Positions 1 through 8,903 are shown, counted from the first letter of the stretch. The stretch is DNA of 64,000 nucleotides from Pedobacter sp. KBS0701 (GCF_005938645.2 NZ_CP042171.1:1426001-1490000); one strand, 5' to 3'. Notes: generated by a model not told the origin, from the sequence alone. Program-made: numbers and translations.

Positions 1-299
1 AAACAATCTGCTGTATACTTTAACAAAAGATACAGCACAGCTAATACGAAATAGCCGATAATCAATTTAAGAAAATTGACCTTCCAACCGATGATTGTAT
101 GGTTTAATAGCGTCACATAGAGGTAGAAAAAACAAATGTTAATTGGGTAATAAATAAAATAGATGTAAGGACTTTCTATCGTTCCTATGGTAAAATAGAC
201 TATTGAAAGCTCGTACGCTATGAAGGCTGACCAACAAATAACATGAATCGCTAGTATGTTAGATGAGAATTTCTTGATTGGAAGCTTAAATAAATCCAT
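1..299 (-). CDS. N-terminal part of an integral membrane protein (possible LytS-type sensor kinase), cut by the window edge
   Basis: An open frame begins with ATG at 299 and runs off the left edge without a stop (99 codons seen). It starts with a short charged segment (MDLFKLPIKKFSSN) followed by at least three hydrophobic stretches, around residues 15-35, 45-65 and 78-95. A multi-helix N-terminus of this kind is typical of Bacteroidetes LytS/YehU-type histidine kinases, which carry the His kinase domain after four or more membrane segments, but the catalytic part is outside the window. It could equally be an acyltransferase or another membrane protein. Confidence 0.5.
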   Translation of the reverse strand, partial: MDLFKLPIKKFSSNILAIHVICWSAFIAYELSIVYFTIGTIESPYIYFIYYPINICFFYLYVTLLNHTIIGWKVNFLKLIIGYFVLAVLYLLLKYTADC

Positions 300-397
300 G
301 GCTAAAATAGCTGTTTATACCTCGAAACATTAGAGATCTGTAATAAATGTGCATTCACATCAAATTCATATTAATTTAAACATAAAAAATAGAAATC

Positions 398-541
398 ATG
401 ACAAAATCCAAAAAACTTCCGCAAAAAAGAACACAAACTTACAGTCGCTACGGGACATTCCAGCGCAACGGTAATATATCAGAAACGGATACCACCGCCG
501 CTACTGGTACAATAACCAGCACTCATATTTTCAAAAAGTAA
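398..541 (+). CDS. Small 47-aa protein, unknown function
   Basis: An ATG at 398 opens 47 codons ending in TAA at 539-541. The first half is strongly basic (KSKKLPQKR) and the second half is rich in Thr, Ser and Ala, with no cysteine and no membrane segment. An A-rich stretch precedes the start. The stop lies one base before a TTG that opens the next frame, so the two may be translationally coupled. I do not recognise a family. It has no double-glycine leader. It could be a small regulatory or nucleic-acid-binding peptide. Confidence 0.45.
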   Translation: MTKSKKLPQKRTQTYSRYGTFQRNGNISETDTTAATGTITSTHIFKK

Positions 542-575
542 ATTGAGTCGTGACGCACCAGGAAATCACCTCGCT

Positions 576-1688
576 ATGCTTAAAAATGAACTGAAGGATA
601 TAGAAGAAATTTTGATTGAGCAAATATATTCCAACAGCAACACAACTGCCCGAACTGATCTTAAAACTCGGTTCGGGCAAATCTTTCAAGCATGGGAAGA
701 TGTATTATTTTCCAATATCCCCGAGAGCAGCCTGGTGCGTTATTTTCATTATCACATTGAAGTTATATCGACTATCTCTACTCGATTATCTCATTCGCCA
801 AATCCAAAACAATACTTCAGTTCCCAAAATGAATTTTTAGCGCTGATCGATCATCTGCAGAATTACTGTTCCAACTATTTTAACGAGGATGCAGTTGCAC
901 CTGTAATGTATCATCAAAGACTGGTCTCGCAACTTAGCGGGAATATTAATGCGGTCCAAAAAATACTGCGGTCGGGTAATATTGATGCTGCTCTGAGTTT
1001 ATGCCTATCCAAGTGGTTTACCCTGATGTCTGATCACATCGGGGCGGTGGAATTTAGCTTTCGTTCATTACATTATTTTGGGTATATCACCAATCAACTA
1101 TTGGAATCCGACGCTTTATCGACAGCCGGGGAGATTCCGCTGGTTTCGTTACTGGTCCGTTCGAATTTCAATAACCTTTCCTTCTTGGTTTATCTCCAGG
1201 ATAGCATTCGGAATTCCGCTGGATACCTTGGGGATAAAAATGGAAGGCTTGATTATCTAATGGAGCAGAAAGCCTTGATGATGTCATCACCTGAAGTGAA
1301 AAACTGGGTTTATGATCCGGCTTGGCCTTCCATAAAGACAATGATAACGGATTGGTTGCAGGAAGAGATTTTGCTGACAGAAAAAGCTTTATGTAATAAA
1401 GATGGAGTGGCGGTTCCCAAAATACCATTGGAAATGTCTGTTGCACACTTGTCCTGCCTGATCAAGTTATTATATGAAGAAAGTGTTTTCGCTACGCAGA
1501 ATCTTAAGTTCATTTTTAAAAGTATTGCTGGTCATTACCAGACTAAAAGACAGGCGGTGATTTCTCCCGGTAGTCTGAGTAAAGAGTTTTACAGTATCAA
1601 CCAGCATACTGCCGCACGCGTACGGGACCTTTTACAGCGTATGGTTCAGCGGATAAACCGTAATTTTTTCCTACGGTCGTTGCAATAA
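576..1688 (+). CDS. Hypothetical helical protein, 370 aa
   Basis: The frame extends upstream to TTG 543 (381 aa), one base after the preceding 47-aa gene. I prefer ATG 576 because an AGGAAA stretch lies upstream of it, but TTG would couple the two genes. The product is mostly amphipathic helix, without signal peptide, membrane segment or recognised catalytic motif. The end (about the last 35 residues, SPGSLSKEFYSINQHTAARV onward) is a basic, helical, possibly nucleic-acid-binding tail. There is weak resemblance in overall style to RteC-type regulators of Bacteroidetes mobile elements, but no decisive motif. The 3' end overlaps the convergent alpha-CTD-like gene by 18 bases. Confidence 0.6.
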   Translation: MLKNELKDIEEILIEQIYSNSNTTARTDLKTRFGQIFQAWEDVLFSNIPESSLVRYFHYHIEVISTISTRLSHSPNPKQYFSSQNEFLALIDHLQNYCSNYFNEDAVAPVMYHQRLVSQLSGNINAVQKILRSGNIDAALSLCLSKWFTLMSDHIGAVEFSFRSLHYFGYITNQLLESDALSTAGEIPLVSLLVRSNFNNLSFLVYLQDSIRNSAGYLGDKNGRLDYLMEQKALMMSSPEVKNWVYDPAWPSIKTMITDWLQEEILLTEKALCNKDGVAVPKIPLEMSVAHLSCLIKLLYEESVFATQNLKFIFKSIAGHYQTKRQAVISPGSLSKEFYSINQHTAARVRDLLQRMVQRINRNFFLRSLQ

Positions 1689-1892
1689 ATGCAATAATCC
1701 TTTCTTATCTAAGTATCCGCTGAGTTCCCCCAGCCAGGTGTAGTTAAACCCTTCTTTATTGATGAGTTCTTCAGGCGAAATAGAAGTTACATCTAGTAGC
1801 GTGGTGAAATTCATGGACGCACAAATTTTGCAAAAACCAGTACTGAAACCAAGTCTGTTAATAGGGGTGTGTAGTAATTCATCAATTTCCAT
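1671..1892 (-). CDS. RNA polymerase alpha-CTD-like mini-protein (73 aa)
   Basis: The whole 73-residue product resembles the C-terminal domain of the RNA polymerase alpha subunit: an opening helix followed by 'I..L.ls....' (PINRLGFSTGFCKIC), then a central 'tLLDVTSISPEELINKEGF' segment matching the alpha-CTD 'L.dL...se.eLl...nfG' pattern, and a closing helix ending KKGLLHLL. In the full-length subunit this helix-hairpin-helix-like fold binds UP elements and activators. Here it stands alone without the N-terminal assembly domains. It converges on, and overlaps, the end of the preceding gene. A role as a free DNA-binding or RNAP-interacting protein is inference from the fold only. Confidence 0.6.
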   Translation of the reverse strand: MEIDELLHTPINRLGFSTGFCKICASMNFTTLLDVTSISPEELINKEGFNYTWLGELSGYLDKKGLLHLLQRP

Positions 1893-1937
1893 ATTCCTTT
1901 AAGGGCTGCCGTATGATAAAGATAAACAATTAGTTGC

Positions 1938-2200
1938 TAATAAGATGTATCTAATAAGAGGTTTCTTTATAACAGCAAGTCTCGTGTATTACATTAATTT
2001 ACCTTAGGTTATGAGTTTGACCAAAAACGAATAGGATGGCTTGGATTATAAAGGAAGTTGTAAAGTTAGTTGAAGCAGGAATTCATTCTTTCAGGGAAGC
2101 GAAAAGGGGAGACTCGCCATTTATGAATTTTCCGGGGCAGTAGTCTGCCTAGATCTCGGTTCATCATTAAAGCCGCTGTTGTAATAACGGATCCCGGTAC
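1938..2200 (+). pseudogene. Decayed XRE-family helix-turn-helix regulator, copy 1
   Basis: The start ATGAGT at 2011 and the stretch to about 2200 match the better preserved copy at 22366-22631, including about 70 bases upstream that share TAAGATGTATCTA. This copy has an in-frame TAG after seven codons and a frameshift. In another frame the remnant reads IKEVVKLVEAGIHSFREAK, equivalent to IQEVLKLVGARIRSLREAK of the other copy, and ends at TAG 2141. A weak trace of the 'FSSLLKVL' segment follows. No functional protein can be made. The rest of the gap to 2508 holds nothing I recognise. Confidence 0.6.
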
Positions 2201-2508
2201 GGTGGAAGAAAAGGCGCACGGATTGTTAAGGATCGTATTTCATGACAAAAAGATTGTTTCTAACATCCATCTGCTTATAATCTATGGGCTTTTGTTTGTT
2301 ATTTCATTTTTCTGTACTGAAGGAATACATTTACGGCCTGAAGGTACAGGTGGGTTTCACCCTGTACCGAAAACGGTCCAGACCATTTGAAAACTGTCCC
2401 TTCAATAAATTTCTACCACATTGACCTGAATACTAAATCGATTTAAATTCTTTTTATTTAGGGAAATTGTTATTTTTATAAACGTTATCGATTAATCCAT
2501 CTCATCCT

Positions 2509-4560
2509 ATGAAAGTCCTGTTAAAATTTACTTTCCCAATTTTTATTGCTATACTGACCGTATTTGTGATATCATCTTTTTTGCCCTTCAGAAGGGGTAA
2601 AGTAATATTACCGAAGGCGCTGATGGGCAATTGGATCAACGCGGTAAACAATAACTTCGAGTATGGCTTTTTTGAAGATTTTGCCATCTATAAAAACAAG
2701 TTTATCAACTATGAACGTGTCATAGACGATGGGAGTGGGGTTTATAAGATTTTGTTCGGGGATCAGGCAGGCCTAAAGGAGTTGAAATTACAACTTGGCT
2801 CGGGCGGAGAAATGACGGTTCTGGAAAAGGGCGGGTTAAATTCACGTTTTGTTTTAATGAAGAGCAAATATCCCGAGTATAAATCCCAGGATACTTCCTC
2901 TTTTCAGCGGCCCGATTTCAAAGTCGATTCGGTTACGGTCATCGGTTATTACCGGAATATGGATGCCGGGATCAAAGGATTCGTCGACCGCTTTTTTCGT
3001 GCACCGTTTGAAGTATCACTATATGATTTCATTAAAGGAGAAGATGTCAAATATTATGCTGATTTTGATAAGCTGGGACGTTTTAAGATCACCTTCCCGG
3101 TAATGAATGCGCAGGAACTTTATCTTGACTGGAAGCGGGCAAGGATCAAAGCAGTTGCAGAGCCGGGTGATACGCTGTTGTTATTTTTGGATGTTGCTGA
3201 TTATGTCCCCCAAAAGAACGATGGTTCCTACCAGGGCTATCTACAGAGATCAAAACAGTTACTGTTCATGGGCCGCAATGCCAGGATCAATAATGAATTA
3301 AACGCTTATCCGGAGTCTACCTTGAGCTTGGATAGGTCCGCGGCTGCAGGTCTGGGGGATATGGATTATCTTGAAAAGTCTAAAGATGTTTTCAACAGGA
3401 GGAATGCTCATCTTGGATCCTATATCGGGTCGCACAGGACCTTGTCCTCTAAATTTGTCACTTACAAACGAACAGAGGAAAAATATGACTTCGCATTCAA
3501 CCTCATGCAACATCGCTTTGATATCTCCGGAAGGCAGAACCCAAAACTTGAGGAACGATATTTAAAATTTGTTAATGATAATTTTAATTTAGGCAACGAT
3601 CTGGATTATACGCTAACGCGTTATTTTGGCCTCTTTGTTAATGACTATTTAAAATATCTTTCTGGAAACGGCGCCTCCAGTTCGGTACTCTTTAAAGATA
3701 TTGGACAGCGCTTAAAAGATGATCATAAACTCACTCCGGATATAGCTTCACAAATTTCCGAAATCGACGTATTACTGAAGAAGCTCGATTCCTCTTCTCA
3801 AAAGGAAACTGTTTACGCTGAGCTTGATAAACGCTCCAATGCCCTGAACGCCCTGGAGATAATTAGAAAAACTGCTGAGGTTTTACAATCTGAAAAGTCT
3901 TTTCTGGATTTTTCAACCGCTGACACGTTGCTTACCAATCCGAACCTTAAAGAACTGTGGTTGACCAATAGATATCATTACTGGTTTGAAGTGTTGAGGA
4001 GACCGCTATCCAGGCAGGCAGAAATGTTTTTTATGGAAAACGTGCACAATCCGTTCCTGGTCCATAACATTCAGCAACTTCAGGCCCATTACCTGGTCCT
4101 GGCCAATCAGAACAAAAGTTTTATTGCAGATCATCTGAAGCCTTTGCAAGACAGTAAAAATGCAAAACAACTACTGCAAGAGCTGCTAAAGCCTTATAAG
4201 GGTAAGGTGGTATATATGGACTTTTGGGGTACCTGGTGCAGTCCGTGCAGGAAAGACTTAAAGTTTGCCAATAGCCTGAAGGCTAAAGTAAACTCCAAGG
4301 ACGTTGTTTACCTGTACCTGGCCAATAGGTCTCCGGAAGAAACGTGGAAAAATATTATAGGTGAATATAATCTGATGGGTGATAATGTTGTTCATCATCG
4401 GCTGCCGAATGAGCAACAGGCGATGCTCGAGCGGGAATTGGGGGTGACATCTTTCCCGACTTATATACTCGTTGACCGGTCCGGAACGATCGTGAGTAAC
4501 AAACCCGGATCACCTTCTAATTTAGATATAACCGCGTCAAACATTAAGAAGGCGTTGTAA
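2509..4560 (+). CDS. TlpA-like thiol-disulfide protein with long N-terminal domain, 683 aa
   Basis: An N-terminal hydrophobic helix (residues about 5-27) exports or anchors the protein in the periplasm. A long middle region of unknown fold (about 30-550) includes a beta-rich DUF4369-like part near 130-220 followed by a helical part. The C-terminal about 130 residues are a TlpA/thioredoxin domain with the active site WCSPC (Cys577 and Cys580) and the cis-proline segment SFPTYI. This is the usual build of large Bacteroidetes TlpA reductases, which reduce disulfides of exported proteins. It ends two bases from the convergent signal peptidase gene. The nearby NVEALA-type protein with four cysteines is a possible client, by inference. 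Confidence 0.85.
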   Translation: MKVLLKFTFPIFIAILTVFVISSFLPFRRGKVILPKALMGNWINAVNNNFEYGFFEDFAIYKNKFINYERVIDDGSGVYKILFGDQAGLKELKLQLGSGGEMTVLEKGGLNSRFVLMKSKYPEYKSQDTSSFQRPDFKVDSVTVIGYYRNMDAGIKGFVDRFFRAPFEVSLYDFIKGEDVKYYADFDKLGRFKITFPVMNAQELYLDWKRARIKAVAEPGDTLLLFLDVADYVPQKNDGSYQGYLQRSKQLLFMGRNARINNELNAYPESTLSLDRSAAAGLGDMDYLEKSKDVFNRRNAHLGSYIGSHRTLSSKFVTYKRTEEKYDFAFNLMQHRFDISGRQNPKLEERYLKFVNDNFNLGNDLDYTLTRYFGLFVNDYLKYLSGNGASSSVLFKDIGQRLKDDHKLTPDIASQISEIDVLLKKLDSSSQKETVYAELDKRSNALNALEIIRKTAEVLQSEKSFLDFSTADTLLTNPNLKELWLTNRYHYWFEVLRRPLSRQAEMFFMENVHNPFLVHNIQQLQAHYLVLANQNKSFIADHLKPLQDSKNAKQLLQELLKPYKGKVVYMDFWGTWCSPCRKDLKFANSLKAKVNSKDVVYLYLANRSPEETWKNIIGEYNLMGDNVVHHRLPNEQQAMLERELGVTSFPTYILVDRSGTIVSNKPGSPSNLDITASNIKKAL

Positions 4561-4562
4561 GG

Positions 4563-5225
4563 TTACAGCGGAAGATCAGGAATTCCTAAAAAGCTTCTCT
4601 TGAGTGATTTTGTTGAGGTGATAATGAGGCTGGCTTTTCCGACAATCCGATCACCTTTCAGATAGCCAAAAAAACGGCTGTCCCTCGAAATCTTTGGATT
4701 GTCGCCCAACACGAAAAAATAACTGTTTTGTAATATATAAGCCGTATTGCCAAATGGATTAAGCTTGATTTTGGAAAGGATATCACCTGTTTTTTTGTCT
4801 TCCTGTTTCAAAATGCTCTCGTATCTCGGTAGATTCTGTTGATTGAGCATTATTACTGTTCCTTCAGGCAGATATTCAAAAATCCTTTTGACCAGGAGCA
4901 CTTCAGGTTCGTCCGGACTTTTAAAAACGACTACATCGTTTTTTTTGGGGACCGCCCAGCCCTTCGACCGGTGCTGGCCCCAATCCGAGTTCAGGTCTTT
5001 GTTCCGAAGTTTTTTGTTCCAGGTAAAAATATTGATGAGTGGAATTTCAGATAGTCGTTTTGGCAACAGGCTTCCGTATGAGGCCTTATCAATCCATAAC
5101 CAGTCACCCACTAGGATGGTTGGCTCCATGCTGGCACTTGAGATATAGCAGGGCTCGCCAACGAATAAACGCAACAGCACAGCTACCAGAACGGATACGC
5201 CCGTTACCAAAAAAAATCTTTTCAT
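4563..5225 (-). CDS. lepB: Signal peptidase I (S26 family), 220 aa
   Basis: It cleaves signal peptides of exported proteins at the outer face of the inner membrane. An N-terminal membrane anchor (residues 4-22) is followed by the catalytic serine in SASMEPT (Ser32), the catalytic lysine in LLVKRI (Lys113) and the conserved box LGDNP...SRDSRFFG near 172-187. The size fits single-anchor bacterial LepB. It is the last gene of a minus-strand run, 20 bases after the GT22-like gene, and shares that run with an NVEALA-type secreted protein. A second, locus-bound signal peptidase (housekeeping lepB is normally elsewhere) suggests a dedicated substrate. That link is inference. Confidence 0.92.
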   Translation of the reverse strand: MKRFFLVTGVSVLVAVLLRLFVGEPCYISSASMEPTILVGDWLWIDKASYGSLLPKRLSEIPLINIFTWNKKLRNKDLNSDWGQHRSKGWAVPKKNDVVVFKSPDEPEVLLVKRIFEYLPEGTVIMLNQQNLPRYESILKQEDKKTGDILSKIKLNPFGNTAYILQNSYFFVLGDNPKISRDSRFFGYLKGDRIVGKASLIITSTKSLKRSFLGIPDLPL

Positions 5226-5245
5226 CCTAATATAACATTTGTAAT

Positions 5246-6736
5246 TCAGTTTTTAGTTTGCTTTGTGTACAGGGCAGGCACGGATTGGCCGTCAAAGGTT
5301 CCGTAAAAATGATTTAGGAAGATTATCCATTCAGGTAGTCCAATATATTCCTTTCTAAAGCCGTTTTTTTCCAGTATTCGCCCTTCCACTATATTACTCA
5401 ACGGCATGAGGTATACGGCATTGGATTTGGGGTGTTTAAGGTTACGCCAGTTGATGTCCTTCAAAATGATATTGTCTGAGAGATAAAATTTTGCTTTAAG
5501 TCCTCTTGCACTTCCGATGACATATGGATTGTTTTCGGGTAGGCAGTAAACGCTCACAGAATCTACCTGTTTATATTTTCGATCGATGTATCGGATCATG
5601 TTGGCCGAACCGTTCCCGGCTGGCTTAAAGATAAGACTGATCAGCCCCAGCATATTAGTAGCTAGTGAAATATACAATAGAAGTCGAAAAGGCAATTTTA
5701 GATCTTTGATCTTAACGGTAAGATCATCTACGTATTGGATCATCAGAGTGATCAGGAGCGGAACCAGATTAATGATCGGAAATAAAAACCGGAGTTCTTT
5801 GTGGGGAATGAGGGTGTGCAGTAATATAAACGGGAAAACCGCCCACACGATGATATGTTTCGGTAAATAGATCACAGACCAAACCAGCGAGAATAATATG
5901 CCGGAGCCAATGATTGCAGTAGGGGCAACGATGATCAAATGAATATAGTTATGCCACGGACTTGTCCCATAATTCGAGGCAATTCCGTCCATTAAGTTCG
6001 CTTTGAAATACTCGTAGGGTGTGATGACGACCTGTCCATAATAGCAGCTGTCCAGTGCTATCCCGAGGGACAGTATAAGTATTCCACCGGTAATGATCCA
6101 AAGTAGTTTGCCAGACTCAATCTTCGAGATCAAGATCAACCAGGCAAGAAGGCCGATCGTGGCGAACGTGGATTGGAAGCGGAACTCAAAGGCTAAGCCC
6201 AGGAATATTCCGATCCACAGTGGATTTTGACGGTGAGTATGGATCCGCCGGATCAGGACGATAGCAATGATCAAACAGTTGCCGCACCATGTTTCAGATG
6301 AGAACCTGACATTAACTGAGGGTAAGAACCACAGGCAGAAAGATAAAATGTAAAACCATATCCGGAATTTTTCCTTTACTTCTCCTTTAAACGTATTTGT
6401 AAACAGGTAAATGGAAAGAAAAGAGAAGCAAGCCGAAAAGAACCTAAGCGCTCCCGATAAAATAAATGCATCCTTTATGCCTAAAAAGCCAAGGCTCTTA
6501 AAGATGGCCACTGCGATAAAGGGTTGCAAGGTCGGCCGGATCTTCCTGTCAAACTCCCAGGTAAGGTCGGCAGCAGAATTCCAGTCCAGCTTTAACCCCG
6601 CAAATTCTATCAGTTGGTAGTGTTCATCAGGATGATAGTATCCGTTACTGAATATTACGGCAATAAGGTAAACCAGACCAAATGTTGTAAACAGGTATAG
6701 TTTGGATCTGGTATCTGGCATTTTAATATTCAACAT
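5246..6736 (-). CDS. GT22-like (Alg9/PIG-B type) membrane mannosyltransferase, 496 aa
   Basis: A polytopic protein with about ten membrane segments. The first periplasmic loop carries HPDEHYQLIEF (near residue 36), the hallmark acidic loop of GPI/ALG mannosyltransferases, and the later loop has PHKELRFLFP (near 307), the second signature of family GT22. These GT-C enzymes use a polyprenyl-phosphate sugar on the non-cytoplasmic side of the membrane. It sits between the thiol-disulfide gene and lepB on the same strand. The natural acceptor is not visible from sequence. Bacterial members are usually tied to surface glycans, but a protein acceptor is possible given the neighbours. Confidence 0.8.
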   Translation of the reverse strand: MLNIKMPDTRSKLYLFTTFGLVYLIAVIFSNGYYHPDEHYQLIEFAGLKLDWNSAADLTWEFDRKIRPTLQPFIAVAIFKSLGFLGIKDAFILSGALRFFSACFSFLSIYLFTNTFKGEVKEKFRIWFYILSFCLWFLPSVNVRFSSETWCGNCLIIAIVLIRRIHTHRQNPLWIGIFLGLAFEFRFQSTFATIGLLAWLILISKIESGKLLWIITGGILILSLGIALDSCYYGQVVITPYEYFKANLMDGIASNYGTSPWHNYIHLIIVAPTAIIGSGILFSLVWSVIYLPKHIIVWAVFPFILLHTLIPHKELRFLFPIINLVPLLITLMIQYVDDLTVKIKDLKLPFRLLLYISLATNMLGLISLIFKPAGNGSANMIRYIDRKYKQVDSVSVYCLPENNPYVIGSARGLKAKFYLSDNIILKDINWRNLKHPKSNAVYLMPLSNIVEGRILEKNGFRKEYIGLPEWIIFLNHFYGTFDGQSVPALYTKQTKN

Positions 6737-6824
6737 GCTATTATAGCTATAGATTCAAATTGCTTTTAGAATTGGATCATAGTTGCCGGTCAAAGGACAC
6801 GTTTGATTTCTAGGACACAAAAAG

Positions 6825-7484
6825 TTACCCCGGAAAAAATCGTTGTTGTATCATTGCCAAATATTCTTTGGTAATTTCCGGAGTAGCCTTATCAGGTACG
6901 AATGTATTGGATACAACTGAATTGTTATCAATGACGAAGAAGTAGGGATATCCAAATTCTTCGGCAAAAACGTCCAGTTCCCGAACATTGTAAGCCTTGT
7001 AATTACTGACATCATAGGCTTTCAGTGTACGGCTAAAAATCCTGTTGTTCTTGTAGGCCCCGAAAATCAACATGTTTTCTTTTCCAATCATCGATTCGGC
7101 TGATCTGAAAAATTTGAGCTCTGCATTTACGCAGCTGGCACAGTGGAATTCGGTAAATCTATAGACCAATGTATAAGGATTACGTTTTCGCAAAGAATCA
7201 CCGATCAATCCAGTACTGCCATTCATACTCTTCAATTCTGTAGCCTTAAGATCAGCTCCGTTTGACTTAATGCCCGAGATTAAATTGATGCGGTAAGTAT
7301 GCAACAAATCCTGTTCATTCTGACCCGATGGTTTTGAGACACCGTTTCCAGCGGCTTTATCCTGCGACCGGTTTTCCGCAGGATCCAATGCAGCGGTTTT
7401 CTCCGTGTTAAGTATGTAGATTGAAGAGCAAACCAGAAGAGCTGTCGTGATTGCCAGTGCAGCGGTTAATATTTTCACCTTCAT
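6825..7484 (-). CDS. Membrane-anchored thioredoxin-like protein with CASC motif, 219 aa
   Basis: A single N-terminal hydrophobic helix (residues 4-25) leads to a polar linker and then a thioredoxin-like domain: a strand ending TLVYRFTEFHC, the motif CASC in FHCASCVNAELKFF (about residues 115-118), and YPYFFVIDNN at the cis-proline side. The CxxC placement is that of a peroxiredoxin/TlpA relative rather than classic WCGPC. The ATG follows directly on the stop of the propeller lipoprotein gene (TAA then ATG, no gap), so the two are translationally coupled. It probably acts in the periplasm on cysteines of the co-encoded NVEALA-type protein; that pairing is inference. Confidence 0.7.
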   Translation of the reverse strand: MKVKILTAALAITTALLVCSSIYILNTEKTAALDPAENRSQDKAAGNGVSKPSGQNEQDLLHTYRINLISGIKSNGADLKATELKSMNGSTGLIGDSLRKRNPYTLVYRFTEFHCASCVNAELKFFRSAESMIGKENMLIFGAYKNNRIFSRTLKAYDVSNYKAYNVRELDVFAEEFGYPYFFVIDNNSVVSNTFVPDKATPEITKEYLAMIQQRFFPG

Positions 7485-8705
7485 TTAGAATTGCTTTAAG
7501 TCGTAAAAAACAAGGACTGGATTATCATCTTCAGTTACTTTTGCAAGCTTTGCCTTTGCCGGAGCAGATAACAAGGTACTTTGCATCAGGGATTGGTCTT
7601 TACTGTTTTGGTAGTGGATCGATATAAATCTGTTCCCTTCGACAGCAATAGGTAAACTCAATGTGGAGATATTCTTGCCATGATCAAATACGGGGTCATT
7701 GCCTCCAAATAGATGTTTGGTTTTTTTGTCACGGAAGATCAAGGTCTTTCGACCCGTAAAATCGTTTTTCAAAAAAAATACGTTGTTTTTTTCGTTCTCA
7801 AGGTATTCGCCAAGAAAATAATAATAGTCATTTTGCGTAGCTGCTTTATCAAATGCGGCCATACTCTCTGTTAGATATTCCTTCGGAAGTTTTTTATCCT
7901 CGTAGGAGAGTATGAATTGAGCTGTGAGTTTGTTGTTATCCGGGTGGAAACTATAAACGGTATCCACGAACCTACTCGTTACAGATAGGGTTTCTCCTTG
8001 AGAATAAAGATAATTATAGCCTCCATAACTCACCAGTTTTTCATTTAATGGAAGCCCGGCGGATTTAATTTTGAACAGCGTATCTGTGGCCATCAAAGTG
8101 CTTTTCTTTAAATTGCCTAAGTGGTCATTTCCTTGTTCATCAAGCATCTTGAATACGAATCCGTTTTTGAACGTTTTAAAGTTATAGAATCCGAAAGGTA
8201 GCCGCTTCTGTTCAATAAATTCCCCTGAAGCAGTATAATAATTGAGGAACGAATGCTGATAGGCGATCAACCGGTCATGCTCAGTATCATAACAGATATC
8301 ATAAAGCCGGTTGATTTCGCCTGGTCCCTGGCCATAGGGCATTCGTTTCACGAATTTACCTTCCCTGGTAAATACCACTAACCCACCCCCCTTTAAGCGG
8401 TCATGAACATAGATGTGGGTTTTGGTGGTCAATACCTTATAGATTACATCTAGCAGACCATCATCGGTTGTCTCCAGTGGGATCACATCGAAGCTGTTGA
8501 TCTTGGATCCCAGATCGTAGGGCTTCTTGCCTAAAAATGGATCCAAAATGAGCTTTTCAGCTGAATCTGTGTTAACCGTCAGAACTCTGGCACTTTCTAG
8601 ATGCAGAGATTTGATCTGAGAATTTGTAAAACGCGGCTTCTTTTTGCTGGAGTTCAGACAACCAGCGAGAAGTACAACGGGAATCAGGAGTAAGTATTTG
8701 TTCAT
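7485..8705 (-). CDS. Six-bladed beta-propeller lipoprotein (BF3164-like), 406 aa
   Basis: The start MNKYLLLIPVVLLAGC has a clear lipobox, so the protein is lipidated at Cys16. The body has the repeated pattern of six-bladed propellers of the Bacteroidetes 6-bladed/BF3164 group: a 'fdviPLETTDDGLLDVIYKV' opening, then HIYVHDR...GGLVVFTREGKFVKRMPYGQGPGE, in which the G-x-GPGE blade-end motif is typical. Proteins of this group are commonly encoded next to NVEALA exported peptides, as here. Their function is unknown; binding or sensing of the secreted partner has been suggested by co-occurrence only. It lies 198 bases downstream of the NVEALA-type gene, behind an alternative-hairpin region. Confidence 0.85.
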   Translation of the reverse strand: MNKYLLLIPVVLLAGCLNSSKKKPRFTNSQIKSLHLESARVLTVNTDSAEKLILDPFLGKKPYDLGSKINSFDVIPLETTDDGLLDVIYKVLTTKTHIYVHDRLKGGGLVVFTREGKFVKRMPYGQGPGEINRLYDICYDTEHDRLIAYQHSFLNYYTASGEFIEQKRLPFGFYNFKTFKNGFVFKMLDEQGNDHLGNLKKSTLMATDTLFKIKSAGLPLNEKLVSYGGYNYLYSQGETLSVTSRFVDTVYSFHPDNNKLTAQFILSYEDKKLPKEYLTESMAAFDKAATQNDYYYFLGEYLENEKNNVFFLKNDFTGRKTLIFRDKKTKHLFGGNDPVFDHGKNISTLSLPIAVEGNRFISIHYQNSKDQSLMQSTLLSAPAKAKLAKVTEDDNPVLVFYDLKQF

Positions 8706-8721
8706 TTTTTCAATAATAAAA

Positions 8722-8853
8722 GCCTGTTGCGTGTCCTTGATTCAGAAAATCTGATCAATATGACGGAACCGCATTCGGGTCTGAAACCTGGCATGCGTTT
8801 CCAGTCAACATGCCCCATTCCATTCTACAATGAATGATGGAAACGCAACAGGC
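8722..8853 (-). promoter_or_regulatory. Mutually exclusive hairpins between the NVEALA-type and propeller genes
   Basis: In the minus-strand transcript a 16-base element (8853 to 8838, GCCTGTTGCGTTTCCA) can pair by its 3' part with TGGAAACGCA (8803 to 8794, 10 bp) or by its 5' part with ACGCAACAGGC (8732 to 8722, 11 bp). The two pairings share GCG and compete. The second arm is followed by a U-rich stretch and then the start codon of the lipoprotein gene. The layout resembles an attenuator or a processing/stability element that sets the ratio of the secreted protein to the downstream genes. Function is inferred; the complementarity is seen. Confidence 0.5.
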
Positions 8854-8903
8854 ATATTTGTAAATTAAGTTATCGTGTTATAGCTATCACTTTTGTGGAT
8901 TGC

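Noticed and set aside
2202..2390. 62-codon frame after the first XRE remnant
   Set aside because: No start context or recognisable domain; it overlaps the eroded regulator region and looks like chance.
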